From the NCBI GenBank assembly GCA_022786545.1, contig JALFXV010000015.1, positions 1 to 64,000 on the forward strand: a DNA stretch of 64,000 nucleotides, read 5' to 3'. Within the stretch, counting starts at the first letter, position 1; each line of letters opens with the position of its first letter. Position numbers and translations under genes: made by a program. Below are positions 48,301-58,436 of the stretch, piece after piece. The notes under the pieces were generated by a model. The model was not told the origin of the DNA, searched no databases, and was given only the letters and a program-made list of their open reading frames with translations. The stretch is from Selenomonadaceae bacterium (GTDB taxonomy: Bacteria > Bacillota > Negativicutes > Selenomonadales > Selenomonadaceae).

Positions 48301-48840
48301 GTAGCAAGGCTTGTCGTTCCAGCTGGCATGGTACACAGCCCCCTTCTTCTCCACCAGCGTATTGCCCTTGCGGTAGAAGCGGTCAGGGAAAATCTGATAC
48401 ATGACGGAGTGCTTGAACCAGTCCGGCGTCTTTGCCCCCTTGTTGAATACCGTTATCTGGTAGGACTGGGACGGCGGATTGTCGGATAGAACACCCACTC
48501 CGCCCATGCGCTCGTTGTTGTTGCCGTAGTACCAGGTGCGCCCGTCCATAGTGACGATAAAATAATACCAGAGCAGGCAGCCCCGCTCAGGCATGGTGAT
48601 ACGGGCGGAATAATACATCTCGCCGCCTACAGGGTCTTCCGGCAGAAGCTCGTAGACCATCTCGCCTACCCGCTCACGCCAGAACCGCGCCTTGACCTGA
48701 ATGGACGGCTGAACATTCCCCAGCTCCGCCAGTTCAAGCTTCAGGCGCAGGCGGATGACAGTAGTTGCCTCCGCTGCCCCTACCGGGCTGCGATAAAATT
48801 CATTTTGCGAATTATGTTCAATATTTCTTAACTGTGGCAT
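45361..48840 (-). CDS. Fusion: GH13 alpha-amylase/neopullulanase-like + 4-alpha-glucanotransferase (MalQ)
   Basis: N-half WFKHSVMYQIFPDRFYRKGN, GWRLDVVDELPE; C-half RQCGVLLHPTSLPSPFGIGDLGPEAYKFVDFLAESGQKIWQILPLNP, RIDHFRGFESFWEV. Confidence 0.93.
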   Translation of the reverse strand: MPQLRNIEHNSQNEFYRSPVGAAEATTVIRLRLKLELAELGNVQPSIQVKARFWRERVGEMVYELLPEDPVGGEMYYSARITMPERGCLLWYYFIVTMDGRTWYYGNNNERMGGVGVLSDNPPSQSYQITVFNKGAKTPDWFKHSVMYQIFPDRFYRKGNTLVEKKGAVYHASWNDKPCYYKDPDTREIVAYDFFGGNLAGIREKLGYLKDLGISVIYLNPIFESASNHHYDTGDYHKVDPILGTNEDLKQLCADAKKMGIRIMLDGVFSHTGDDSRYFNKYGHYDTLGAYQSKESPYYDWYCFNNYPNGYESWWGFSTLPNVKEENPSYMKFIIENEDSVLKYWMKQGISGWRLDVVDELPEKFTQTFYKVLKEVDKDAVMLGEVWEDASNKSAYGVSREYLCGQELDSAMNYPFRQVVLDFLLGHADAAQISRRLKSLMENYPKQNFYAMMNLLGSHDRERILTLLGEAPSQEGVPAVRQAQYRLDGARLHKGIQRAKAAILWQMTFPGVPSVYYGDEIGLQGYRDPYCRGTYDWENGDAELRQWTRKLIHLRNKHTALQTGSILPIYAKGDVYGYARVIDNQKDVFGMDAENEVFIVLINRSSEQRHVSLDVRDLAAGIMVDALGDRQDIRIMRGRMEVDVPGYTGLVYQHKPAAAALAKGTRQCGVLLHPTSLPSPFGIGDLGPEAYKFVDFLAESGQKIWQILPLNPIGAGSSPYASPSAFAGNPLLISLERLADMGLLTEGDLQDASIVDTGKTDYSWAQMLKPSLMFKAYINFLNTSIKEDREDFQKFVDANQYWLRDYAMFQALKDWHNGKGWNEWDAEFVRRDEVALEAMEEQLSYEIGEVMFEQYIFSKQWQALKKYANDKGIRIMGDMPIFVSQDSADAWAHQQLFKLDQNGRPYKVAGVPPDYFSETGQLWGNPQYNWEVMKKDGYDWWIRRFKNILKQVDIVRIDHFRGFESFWEVDGDAKTAIDGAWRPGPGKPFFDLVRKAIGDVPIVAEDLGVITDEVEQLRQDCQFPGMKVLQFELHFNENGRINFVEPEDSIVYTSTHDNNTIVGWLKENASRAEAEAIANMLGVPGATPEELGKKLVEHAYASEARMAIIAMQDVLGLGGEHRMNLPGTADGNWSWRMTPGMLTKERSAWLKGLADRYKR

Positions 48841-48874
48841 TTAATCTCTCCCCACAATTTCTCTTATTTACAAA

Positions 48875-48923
48875 AAACTCGACGAGTGAGGCTGCATATA
48901 ACCGCCTACCCCGTCGAGTTTCC
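48875..48923 (-). terminator. Hairpin between glgA and the amylase-malQ gene
   Basis: aactcgacgagtgaggctgcatataaccgcctaccccgtcgagtt. Confidence 0.55.
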
Positions 48924-48937
48924 CATACAATATAAAA

Positions 48938-50380
48938 TTACTCAGGCTTTACAGCAAGACGCTTGTACAAATCCAGATATTCCTCTGCGGACTTGTGCCA
49001 GCTGAAATCACTGCTGATGGCATTCGTTACAACATGCTGCCAGATATTCGGGTCACGATAGTCTGCCAGGGCAGTCTTGAGGGTGAACAGCATATCATGG
49101 GCATTGATGTTGTTAAAGCTGTAGCCATTACCCTGATTGGTATACTTGTTGAAGGACTCCACGGTATCCTTCAGGCCGCCGGTAGCACGCACTACAGGCA
49201 CAGTGCCGTAGCGCAGGGCAATCAGCTGCCCCAGGCCGCACGGCTCATACTCGGACGGCATCAGGAACAGGTCGGAGCCTGCATAGATGCGCTGAGCCAG
49301 CTCGTTGGAGAAGCGAATGTTGGCGGATACCTTGGTAGGCAGGCGCCACTGCAGCCCGCGGAACCAGTCCTCATACTGCTTGTCGCCAGTGCCCAGCAGC
49401 ACGAACTGGCACTCCTCCGCCTGCAAAAGCTCGTCCATGACCCGGACAATCAGATCCAGGCCCTTGGCTGCTACCAGGCGGGACACCAGGCCAACCATCG
49501 GGATGCGGCGGTCCACAGGCAGCCCCAGCTGCTCCTGCAGCTTAACCTTGTTGTCAGCCTTCTTGCCGATGGTATCAGCACTGTAGTTGACAAACAGGTT
49601 CGGGTCCGTCTCAGGATTGTACACATCATAGTCAATGCCGTTGACGATGCCGACAATATTCTCGCCCCTGGTCCTCAGGAGGCCATCCAGCTGCTCACCG
49701 AAGTAAGGATACTGGATTTCCCGGGCATAGGTGCGGCTTACAGTCCCCACCACATCGGCATAGACAATGCCGCCCTTCATAAAGTTGACAGCATCGTGGA
49801 ACTCCAGGTCACCATTGTTGAAATACTTCCAGTCCAGCCCCAGGACATTATCCATAATCTCCTTGCTGAACACGCCCTGATACTTCAGGTTGTGAATGGA
49901 GAATACCGTCTTAATATTGGCATAGCGCTCATCACCCTGATGCTCCAGCTTCAGGAACACATTGACAAGGGCTGCATGCCAGTCATTGGAGTTGATAACA
50001 TCCGGAAAGAAATCAAGAAGCGGCAGAAGGTTCAGGACAGCCCGGGAGAAGAAGGAAAATCTCTCCGCATCATCACCATAGCCATACAGGCCGTCACGCT
50101 TGAAATAATCCTCATTATCCACAAAATAATAAGTAACGCCGTCCTGCTCAATCATATCCACACCGGCATATTTGTGCCGCCAGGAAACATCCACGAAAAT
50201 ATGCCCTACATGCTTCATCTGAGATTTGTACTGCTCGGCTATCTTGCTGTACTTAGGCAAAATAACCCTGGCATCTACCCCCATCTTTGCCAGCTCTTTC
50301 GGCAGGGAACCGGCTACATCAGCCAGGCCGCCTGTCTTGATAAATGGAACAGCTTCGGAAGCTACATACAACACCTTCAT
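48938..50380 (-). CDS. glgA: Glycogen synthase
   Basis: MKVLYVASEAVPFIKTGGLADVAGSLPKEL, MPSEYEPCGLGQLIALRYGTVPVVRATGGLKDTV. Confidence 0.97.
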   Translation of the reverse strand: MKVLYVASEAVPFIKTGGLADVAGSLPKELAKMGVDARVILPKYSKIAEQYKSQMKHVGHIFVDVSWRHKYAGVDMIEQDGVTYYFVDNEDYFKRDGLYGYGDDAERFSFFSRAVLNLLPLLDFFPDVINSNDWHAALVNVFLKLEHQGDERYANIKTVFSIHNLKYQGVFSKEIMDNVLGLDWKYFNNGDLEFHDAVNFMKGGIVYADVVGTVSRTYAREIQYPYFGEQLDGLLRTRGENIVGIVNGIDYDVYNPETDPNLFVNYSADTIGKKADNKVKLQEQLGLPVDRRIPMVGLVSRLVAAKGLDLIVRVMDELLQAEECQFVLLGTGDKQYEDWFRGLQWRLPTKVSANIRFSNELAQRIYAGSDLFLMPSEYEPCGLGQLIALRYGTVPVVRATGGLKDTVESFNKYTNQGNGYSFNNINAHDMLFTLKTALADYRDPNIWQHVVTNAISSDFSWHKSAEEYLDLYKRLAVKPE

Positions 50381-50543
50381 AAAAAACCCTTCTTTCTAGC
50401 GCCCTTGCGCATACCCCTTCCGTAAAAACGGATATATATCCCTTCTGGCAGGAACTGCCACTCCCCCGACAGCATCCTATGCCGACAGCCCCTGCCTTAC
50501 AAACTTCAAATATAATTTTGCAAGCCTGCAAAACCTGTCAGGC

Positions 50544-52883
50544 TCACTCTGCCTTCTTCTTTGGCGGACGGCCACGGCGCTTAGGCTTGGCCTCAGCATC
50601 TGCCTCTGCCGTCTCGGTCTTGTCTGCAGCCTTCCTGGTCCTCCGCTTCGCGGTGCCCTTCTTGGCAGCGGCCTTCTCTGCTTCGGCCTTTGCCGCAGCT
50701 TCCTTTTCCGCCTTCTTCTGAGCACGCTTCTCAGCAGCAGCAGCCTTTTCCTCCGCAGTCATCTTAGGACGGCCACGGCGCTTAGGCTTGGCTTCCGCAA
50801 CAGGCTCCGGGCTCACAGCAGGTGCCTCAGCAACAGGCTCCGGGCTCACAGCAGGTGCCTCAGCCTCAGGTGCCTGGGCTTCAGCTTCCGCCTGAACCGG
50901 CTCTGCCTGAACCTCCGGTTCTTCCTGAACCGGCTCCGCTGCAACTTCCTCTACAGTCTGAACATCAGGCTGGCCTTTTATGGGACGCTCCTTTTTCAGC
51001 CGCAGATAAATGGTAGCCAGAGGCGGTACAGTCACCTGAATGGACTGTGCCTTGTTGTTCCAAGGAACCTCCTGGCTAGGAATATCATTCTCGTTCAGCA
51101 CGTTGGAACCGCCGAACTCAGCTGCATCACTGTTAAATACTTCTTCATACACGCCTGCCTTCGGCACACCGAAACGTGCGCCATGACGGACAGCAGGAGT
51201 AAAGTTGCAGATAACGATAACAAACTCGCCATCATCGGCCCGGCGGATAAAGGACAGCATGCTGTCATCTGCGTTGTCGCAGTCAATCCACTCAAAGCCG
51301 CCCCAGTCAAAGTCAACCTGCCAGAATTCCTTGTTCTCTACATAGAACTTGTTGAGGTTCTTGGAGAATTCCAGCATCTTGGTGTGCATCTCGTACTTTT
51401 CAGGCAGGTGCCAGTCAAGGCTGGTATCCCACTTCCACTCAACAAACTGGCCAAACTCGCCGCCCTGGAACAGGAGCTTCTTGCCAGGGTGAGCCATCCA
51501 GTAGCCAAAGAAGGCGCGGAGACCGGCAAACTTCTGCCAGTAGTCACCAGGCATCTTGTTAATCAGTGAGCATTTGCCATGCACTACCTCGTCATGGGAC
51601 AACGGCAGCACAAAGTTCTCGCTGAAGGCATACATCATGGAGAAGGTAATCTTGTCATGATGCCACTTTCTGTAGATAGGGTCAAGGCTGAAATAGCTAA
51701 GGGTGTCATTCATCCAGCCCATGTTCCACTTGTAGTTGAAGCCCATGCCGCCCATGTAGACAGGCTTGGAGATGTTCGGCCAGGAGGTGGACTCCTCGGC
51801 GATCATCAATGCCTGAGGATACTCCCTGAATACGGCCTCGTTGAGCTTGTGGAGGAAGTCAATGGCCTCCAGGTTGCCGTTGCCGCCGTACTTGTTGGCC
51901 TGCCACTCGCCGCTCTGCCTGCCATAGTCCAGATAGAGCATGTTGGCTACGGCATCAATGCGCAGTCCGTCAATATGGTACTGATCCATCCAGAAAATCG
52001 CGTTGGAAATCAGGAAGCTCTGGACCTCGGTACGGCCATAATCAAAGTTGGTAGTGCCCCAGCCTGCATTATCTGCCCGCTGCGGGTTGTCAGACTCATA
52101 GAGGTTGCGGCCATCAAAGTCCCTGAGGCCCGGGTCGTCCTTGCAGAAATGCCCCGGTACCCAGTCCATGATGACGCCGATGCCTGCCTGATGAGCCTTG
52201 TCAATGAGATAGCGCAGGTCATCAGGTGCGCCGAAGCGGCTGGTAGCGGCATAATACCCGGTAGCCTGGTAGCCCCAGGAGCCCTCATACGGATGCTCGC
52301 AGAGCGGCATGAACTCGATATGGGTATAATTCATTTCCTTGGCATAGTTCACCAGCTGCTCCGCCATCTCCCGGTAGGACAGCTGATTGCCCTCAGGAGT
52401 GCGGCGCCAGGAACCCAGATGCACCTCATAGGTCAGCATAGGCTGGCCGTAGGACTGGGTGCGCTGCTTCTTCTCCTGCCACTCAGCATCCTGCCACTCA
52501 TAGTGGTTCATGTCATAAACCCTGGAAGCAGTAGCAGGCGCCACCTCTGCATAGTAGCCATAAGGGTCGGCCTTCATGATGTGAGGGCCGCCATGCTGCG
52601 GCATGATAGCGTACTTGTATACATCTCCTTCCTTGATGCCAGGAATAAAGATTTTCCAGATTTCGCCGTCGTCAATCTTGGACATCTTGTTGACACGGGT
52701 GTCCCAGTGATTGAACTCGCCGACTACGCTTACCTCCTTGGCATTTGGAGCCCAGACTGTAAAGCGCACGCCCTTCTCTCCGTTTTCCTCGGTCAAATGC
52801 GCTCCCAGCATCTCATAGGCCCTGCAGTTAGTACCCTGATGGAACAAAAAAGTATCGTATTCCGTCAGCTGTGATAAATTCAT
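50544..52883 (-). CDS. glgB: 1,4-alpha-glucan branching enzyme with AT-hook-like C-terminal tail
   Basis: FTVWAPNAKEVSVVGEFNHWD, DGLRIDAVANMLYLDYGRQSGEW; tail contains PKRRGRPKM and PKRRGRPPKKK. Confidence 0.96.
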   Translation of the reverse strand: MNLSQLTEYDTFLFHQGTNCRAYEMLGAHLTEENGEKGVRFTVWAPNAKEVSVVGEFNHWDTRVNKMSKIDDGEIWKIFIPGIKEGDVYKYAIMPQHGGPHIMKADPYGYYAEVAPATASRVYDMNHYEWQDAEWQEKKQRTQSYGQPMLTYEVHLGSWRRTPEGNQLSYREMAEQLVNYAKEMNYTHIEFMPLCEHPYEGSWGYQATGYYAATSRFGAPDDLRYLIDKAHQAGIGVIMDWVPGHFCKDDPGLRDFDGRNLYESDNPQRADNAGWGTTNFDYGRTEVQSFLISNAIFWMDQYHIDGLRIDAVANMLYLDYGRQSGEWQANKYGGNGNLEAIDFLHKLNEAVFREYPQALMIAEESTSWPNISKPVYMGGMGFNYKWNMGWMNDTLSYFSLDPIYRKWHHDKITFSMMYAFSENFVLPLSHDEVVHGKCSLINKMPGDYWQKFAGLRAFFGYWMAHPGKKLLFQGGEFGQFVEWKWDTSLDWHLPEKYEMHTKMLEFSKNLNKFYVENKEFWQVDFDWGGFEWIDCDNADDSMLSFIRRADDGEFVIVICNFTPAVRHGARFGVPKAGVYEEVFNSDAAEFGGSNVLNENDIPSQEVPWNNKAQSIQVTVPPLATIYLRLKKERPIKGQPDVQTVEEVAAEPVQEEPEVQAEPVQAEAEAQAPEAEAPAVSPEPVAEAPAVSPEPVAEAKPKRRGRPKMTAEEKAAAAEKRAQKKAEKEAAAKAEAEKAAAKKGTAKRRTRKAADKTETAEADAEAKPKRRGRPPKKKAE

Positions 52884-52906
52884 TTGCTCATCCCCTCCCG
52901 CAAAAA

Positions 52907-55351
52907 TTATTTAATATCTACTGGCTTAATATTCCAAATATCCTCTGCATACTCAGCAATAGTACGGTCAGAGGAGAATATACCGGAGTTGGCAATGTTG
53001 ACGGCGCAGGAGCGCAGCCATGCATTGTGGTCCTGATAACGGCGTACAATCTCCTCATGAGCCTCAATGTAGGCATTGAAGTCCTTCATGATGAAGAATT
53101 CGTCGTTGCTGTTCACCAGATAGTCAAACAGGCTCTGGAAATTGCCATAGGTGCCATCAGTCATCTGGTTCATGACCTTGCGGACATTGGCATTGGTGTT
53201 GTACTCATCCCAGGCGCTATAGCCGCCATGCTCATAGAGGTTGATAACCTCCTCGGAGCGCATGCCGAAGATTACGCAGTTGTCATCGCCAACCTGCTCG
53301 TGAATCTCCACATTTGCACCATCCATAGTACCCAGGGTAATGGCGCCGTTCATCATGAACTTCATGTTGCCGGTGCCGGATGCCTCCTTGGAAGCAGTGG
53401 AAATCTGCTCGCTGACATCAGCAGCCGGGTATACCATCTCGCCCAGGGATACGCCGAAGTTCTCCAGGAAGACAACCTTGATCTTGCCGTCAATGCTAGG
53501 GTCGGTGTTAATCCTGTTGGCAACTGCCAGAATCAGGCGGATGGTCTCCTTGGCGATGAAGTAGCCAGGGGCAGCCTTGCCGCCGAAGAAGTATACAACA
53601 GGTACAGGCATGTCATAAGTAGGGTCATTCTTCAGGCGGTCATACTGATACATGATGTGCATGATGTTCATCAGCTGGCGCTTGTAGGAATGAATACGCT
53701 TTACCTGCACATCAAACATGGAATCAACCTTGATGCGCACCTTGTTGTGGGTCAGCACATACTGGGCCAGGGCACGCTTTCTGGCGCGCTTTACCCTGTC
53801 GATGGACTTCAGGAAAGCCGGGTTGTCCACATACTGGTTCAGCTGCTTCATCATCCTGGTATCGCCTCTCCAGGCACGGGTCAGCTTGTCATCAATAACA
53901 TGAGCCAGGTCGTTGTTGGCACTGATCATCCAGCGGCGATGAGTAATGCCGTTGGTCTTATTGTTGAACTTCTCAGGGAAATACTTGTAGAAATACTTCA
54001 GGGTGCTTTCCTTCAGGATGTTGGAGTGGAGACGTGCCACGCCGTTGACGCTGAAGGAGCCCACTACTGCCAGGCGGGCCATATGCACCTGCCCGTCCTG
54101 CAGGATGGACAGCTCACGCACCAGCTCCTCGTCCCCAGGGAACCTGGAACGCACCTCGTAGAGGAAGCGGCGATTAATCTCATCGATAATCATGTCGATG
54201 CGCGGCAGCAGCTTCTTGAAGAGCTTCCTGTCCCACTTCTCCAGTGCCTCAGGCAGGATGGTGTGGTTGGTATAGGCCACGGTGTTCCTGGTAATCTCCC
54301 AGGCATCGGACCACTCCATGCCATAGTCATCGATAAATACGCGCATCAGCTCGGCAACTGCCACAGCCGGATGGGTATCGTTAATCTGGATGCAGACCTT
54401 GTCGGCAAAACCATACAGGTCGTCATGGGTCTGCATGTAGTGGCGCACGATGCTCTGCACGCCGGCAGATACGAAGAAATACTCCTGAATCAGGCGGAGG
54501 CGCTTGCCCTCGTTGGTGCTGTCCTCAGGATAGAGGAACTCGGTAATCTTGTTGACGTTGTTCCTGTACTCTTGGCGCTCCTTGATTTCATCGTTGGTGA
54601 GGGTGGCGTAGTCGGAGAAATCCTGGCCCGCCTCTGCATTCCACAGGCGCAGGGTATTTACAGTGCGGTTCTTGTAGCCGATAACAGGCACATCATAAGG
54701 CACGGCAGTTACCTCGGTATAGCCCTCGTGAACTGCGGTGGAAGTGCCGTCATCGTTAATGCGCATATACGCCTCGCCATCCAGGCGTACCTTCACTGCC
54801 TTGTTCGGCTTCCTGAACTCCCAGGCAAAGCCGTTCCTCAGCCAGTTATCAGGAATCTCTACCTGCTGGTCACGGACAATCTTCTGCTCGAAAAGGCCGT
54901 ACTGGTAACGGATGCCGCAGCCGTGGGCAGGCAGGCCCAGGGAAGCCATAGAATCGATGAAGCAGGCTGCCAGACGGCCCAGGCCGCCGTTGCCAAGGCC
55001 CGCATCAGGCTCCTCGGAATAAAGGTTATTCAAATCAAGGTTCAGCTCCTTCAGCATAGCCTTCAGAGCGTTCTTCAAATCAAGGTTAATCAAGTTGGTA
55101 TTCAGGAGGCGGCCCAGCAGGAACTCAATGGAGAAATAATAAACCTGCTTCTCGTCATTTTCCTGATACTGCTTATTGGTCTTAATCCAGTTCTCGGAAG
55201 TATACTGCTTAACTACCTGGGCAAGAGTCTCATAAATCTCATGCTCAGTCAGGCCGGAAAGCTCGCGGCCATAGTTAATCTGGGCAGTGGTCACAAAGCG
55301 CTGCTTCAGCTCTTCCTTCATTTCCTCAATATTTCTTTCAATTACTGACAT
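52907..55351 (-). CDS. glgP: Glycogen/maltodextrin phosphorylase
   Basis: EEPDAGLGNGGLGRLAACFIDSMASLGLPAHGCGIRYQYGLF, EASGTGNMKFMMNGAITLGTMDGANVEI. Confidence 0.97.
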   Translation of the reverse strand: MSVIERNIEEMKEELKQRFVTTAQINYGRELSGLTEHEIYETLAQVVKQYTSENWIKTNKQYQENDEKQVYYFSIEFLLGRLLNTNLINLDLKNALKAMLKELNLDLNNLYSEEPDAGLGNGGLGRLAACFIDSMASLGLPAHGCGIRYQYGLFEQKIVRDQQVEIPDNWLRNGFAWEFRKPNKAVKVRLDGEAYMRINDDGTSTAVHEGYTEVTAVPYDVPVIGYKNRTVNTLRLWNAEAGQDFSDYATLTNDEIKERQEYRNNVNKITEFLYPEDSTNEGKRLRLIQEYFFVSAGVQSIVRHYMQTHDDLYGFADKVCIQINDTHPAVAVAELMRVFIDDYGMEWSDAWEITRNTVAYTNHTILPEALEKWDRKLFKKLLPRIDMIIDEINRRFLYEVRSRFPGDEELVRELSILQDGQVHMARLAVVGSFSVNGVARLHSNILKESTLKYFYKYFPEKFNNKTNGITHRRWMISANNDLAHVIDDKLTRAWRGDTRMMKQLNQYVDNPAFLKSIDRVKRARKRALAQYVLTHNKVRIKVDSMFDVQVKRIHSYKRQLMNIMHIMYQYDRLKNDPTYDMPVPVVYFFGGKAAPGYFIAKETIRLILAVANRINTDPSIDGKIKVVFLENFGVSLGEMVYPAADVSEQISTASKEASGTGNMKFMMNGAITLGTMDGANVEIHEQVGDDNCVIFGMRSEEVINLYEHGGYSAWDEYNTNANVRKVMNQMTDGTYGNFQSLFDYLVNSNDEFFIMKDFNAYIEAHEEIVRRYQDHNAWLRSCAVNIANSGIFSSDRTIAEYAEDIWNIKPVDIK

Positions 55352-55806
55352 ACTTTCAACTCCTATCTCCTAACCTAAATTTTACTGCATACTGCTGTGT
55401 GCGCAGCTGTCTGCACTAAAATCCGGTCTCCGGTAGAAACCAAAATGCTAATAAAAAACATTAAATAAAAATATGACACCGCTAGTATTATATCACATAT
55501 TTTTAATTTGTCCATTAATACCTGCAAACCCTTGATATATATGCGTTAAATTTACATTTTTCAGGGTATTTTTTTACATTTTCGCCAGATTTTTGCGAAA
55601 AAATCTCCATCATATGCTGTCATGTCAGCCGACAACTCACTTGACATGCCTGTATAGCCTTTTAAACAACATCCGGCAGCCCCAGCTGCACACTCCCATA
55701 TACATCACTGAAAGGGTGAAAGAAAAGACCGCCACAAAAGCATAGCACTGATTAATTTCTATGCTTACTGCAGCGGCCTTGCTTCACAGATTAAATTTAT
55801 CCCGGA

Positions 55807-56922
55807 TTAAATCTTGGTACCCTTTGCAACAATCAGAGGATAATTCTCAGCACCCTTCAGCCACTGGTCCTTGGTCACTGTCACATTCTTGTCACAGATT
55901 ACATTACGCAGCATGGCGTTATCCTCGATAACGCATTTCTCCATGATGATGCAGTCCTTAATCTTGACGCCTTCGCCAACCTTGACATCCCGGAACAGGA
56001 TGCTATTCTCCACCTCGCCGCGGATTTCACAGCCGTTGGCAACCAGGCAGTTGACAACCCTGGAGGTATCCTTGTACTGCACAGGTGCGGCATCCTTGGT
56101 CTTGGTGTGGATGAGGTTGGTGCCCATGAACATCTCAGCCCAGATTTCAGGATTCAGCATATCCTTGTTGGCATTGAAGTATGCCATCGTAGAGTTGATT
56201 CTGGCCACATATCCCTTGTGCTCGCAGGCAAAGATGCTGTACTCGTCCATGTGGCGGATGATGCCGTCCAGCAGCAGGTCCGTGCCGCCACGCTCAAAGC
56301 CGCTGGACACAACCTTGATGAAGGTGTCCTTGGACATGAGGTAGATGCCCAGGAAATCATTTGCCCCCTGGGTAGCGGTCATGGACTTGGCGATATCCGT
56401 TACCCTGCCGTTGTCATTAACCTTCATGACTGCGGCATCCCCCGGAATATCATCCTTGGCCTTGGAATACACCATCGTAATATCTGCGCCGGTGTTCTGA
56501 TGGAAGAGCAGCACGGAGCGGAAATCAATATTGTAAACGCTGTCAGCCTGTGCCACCAGAATATACTCGGCAGAATTGTGCTGGATGTAGTCCATGTTGT
56601 GATAGAGGCCGGACAGGTCGCCGGTCACCGGCTGCCCGTCATAAGGGTCGGAAGGCAGGTAGGAAAGACCGCCTCTGTGGCGGGCCAAATCCCAATCCTT
56701 ACCGGACCGGAGATGGTCAAACACGGAACGCGCCTTGGCGGAAAGCAGCACGCCCACGTTGCCTACGCCGGAATTTACCATGTTGGATACAGCAAAATCG
56801 ATTACGCGATAGCGGCCTGCAATAGGCAGGGACGCAACAGGACGGCGCTCGCACAGCTCCTTCAGCATGGAGTTGGCACCGTCCAACTTTATAATACCCA
56901 TAATATTACTCAAAGGAATCAC
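55807..56922 (-). CDS. glgD: GlgD (ADP-glucose pyrophosphorylase-like subunit)
   Basis: MGIIKLDGANSMLKELCERRPVASLPIAGRYRVIDFAVSNMVNSGVGNVGVLL. Confidence 0.93.
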   Translation of the reverse strand: MIPLSNIMGIIKLDGANSMLKELCERRPVASLPIAGRYRVIDFAVSNMVNSGVGNVGVLLSAKARSVFDHLRSGKDWDLARHRGGLSYLPSDPYDGQPVTGDLSGLYHNMDYIQHNSAEYILVAQADSVYNIDFRSVLLFHQNTGADITMVYSKAKDDIPGDAAVMKVNDNGRVTDIAKSMTATQGANDFLGIYLMSKDTFIKVVSSGFERGGTDLLLDGIIRHMDEYSIFACEHKGYVARINSTMAYFNANKDMLNPEIWAEMFMGTNLIHTKTKDAAPVQYKDTSRVVNCLVANGCEIRGEVENSILFRDVKVGEGVKIKDCIIMEKCVIEDNAMLRNVICDKNVTVTKDQWLKGAENYPLIVAKGTKI

Positions 56923-56965
56923 TCCGTTCTTTTTATAAGTTATCAGTGAATCATCGCCAGGCGGC

Positions 56966-58123
56966 TCAGCTTACCTGCTGTCCCTCGCCCTGTGCCTCGA
57001 CAACTTCTCCCTCCGGCACAACAGCGATAGCGCCCTCCTCGCCGGTTACAGAGGCACCGGCGGCAATCACGCAGTTCTGAGCTACGATGGCATGGTCAAT
57101 AACAGCATTTTCCTCTACCTGGGTAAACGGCATAATTACGGAGTTGGTTACCTTGGCACCCTTGCCAATCTTTACGCCGGAGAAAAGCACGGAGTGGTCA
57201 ACCTCGCCCAGAATCTGGGAGCCCTCATTCAGCATGGAATTGTGCACCCTGGCCTCAGGGCCTACATAGTGAGGCGGCAGGGAAGGATTGGAAGAATAAA
57301 TGGTCCAGGCACTGTTGAAGGAGAACGGCGGCTCATCAGCCAGCAGGTCCATATTTGCCTGCCACAGGCTCTCGATGGTTCCTACATCCTTCCAATACCC
57401 CTCGAAGGCATAGGAATAGAGGCGGGCATTGTCGTTCAGCATGGCAGGAATGATATTCTTGCCGAAGTCATGCTCGGAATTTTCCTTGGCGGCATCGTCC
57501 TTCAGATACCTGCTGAGGAACTCGCGGTTGAAGATGTAGATACCCATAGAAGCCAGGTTGCTCTTAGGCTGAGGCGGCTTCTCCTCGAACTCGATGATGC
57601 GTCCGTCAACGGAGTCGGTATTCATGATGCCGAAACGCGGTGCCTCATCCCAAGGAACCTCAAATACGCCGATGGTGGCATCAGCCTTGTTGGCACGATG
57701 CACATCCAGCATCTTGGAGTAATCCATCGTGTAGATATGGTCACCGGAAAGAATCAGCACATAATCCGGGTCCATCATGTCGATAAAATTCAGGTTCTGG
57801 TAAATGGCATCCGCCGTGCCCTTGTACCAGTCAGCCCCCTTGTCACGGGCATAAGGCGGCAGAATAAATACACCTCCGGTGGACTTGTCCAAGTCCCAGG
57901 CATTACCTGTCCCCAGATAGGTATGCAGCTCCAGCGGGCGGTACTGTGTCAGAACTCCTACTGTATCAATGCCGGAATTTGCGCAGTTTGAAAGCGGGAA
58001 GTCAATAATCCTGTACTTACCGCCGAAAGGAACTGCCGGTTTTGCAATGTTCTTCGTCAATGCACCAAGACGGCTGCCCTGGCCACCTGCAAGAATCATT
58101 GCCAAACACTTTGTTTTACTCAT
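56966..58123 (-). CDS. glgC: Glucose-1-phosphate adenylyltransferase
   Basis: [42 protein letters not shown]. Confidence 0.97.
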   Translation of the reverse strand: MSKTKCLAMILAGGQGSRLGALTKNIAKPAVPFGGKYRIIDFPLSNCANSGIDTVGVLTQYRPLELHTYLGTGNAWDLDKSTGGVFILPPYARDKGADWYKGTADAIYQNLNFIDMMDPDYVLILSGDHIYTMDYSKMLDVHRANKADATIGVFEVPWDEAPRFGIMNTDSVDGRIIEFEEKPPQPKSNLASMGIYIFNREFLSRYLKDDAAKENSEHDFGKNIIPAMLNDNARLYSYAFEGYWKDVGTIESLWQANMDLLADEPPFSFNSAWTIYSSNPSLPPHYVGPEARVHNSMLNEGSQILGEVDHSVLFSGVKIGKGAKVTNSVIMPFTQVEENAVIDHAIVAQNCVIAAGASVTGEEGAIAVVPEGEVVEAQGEGQQVS

Positions 58124-58272
58124 AAATAATCACCCCTGTATCCTAACTAAAAAACTTTGACCGGCTGTCCCCTTTATCCTGCCGCCAATTTATTGTGAAG
58201 CGGTCCGTCTTCCAAAACAGCCAGAAAGCCAATGCAAATTACTTATATTTATATTTCAAGATAAAATAAAAA

Positions 58273-58312
58273 AATCCTGCTTTTTGCGAAAAAAAAGCAG
58301 GATTTTTTTTAT
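58273..58312. terminator. Hairpin terminator
   Basis: aaatcctgctttttgcgaaaaaaaagcaggattttttt. Confidence 0.8.
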
Positions 58313-58436
58313 TATTTTCTGAGCCACACTATTTTTGAAATTTCGTAAAAAGTTTTTATAGCATTTGTCCTGAAATCAGCCTCCAAATCCTATCAGCTGC
58401 CCGGAAAATGATGAAAAAAGCCGCAGGCTCCCTGCG

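Noticed and set aside
52871-55348. 825-aa plus-strand ORF opposite glgP
   Set aside because: Shadow ORF of a high-confidence conserved gene; Leu/His/Val-rich with no domain. Same for 3195-4331, 23442-24701, 26004-27149, 48995-50425, 51579-52874 and 58752-60290.
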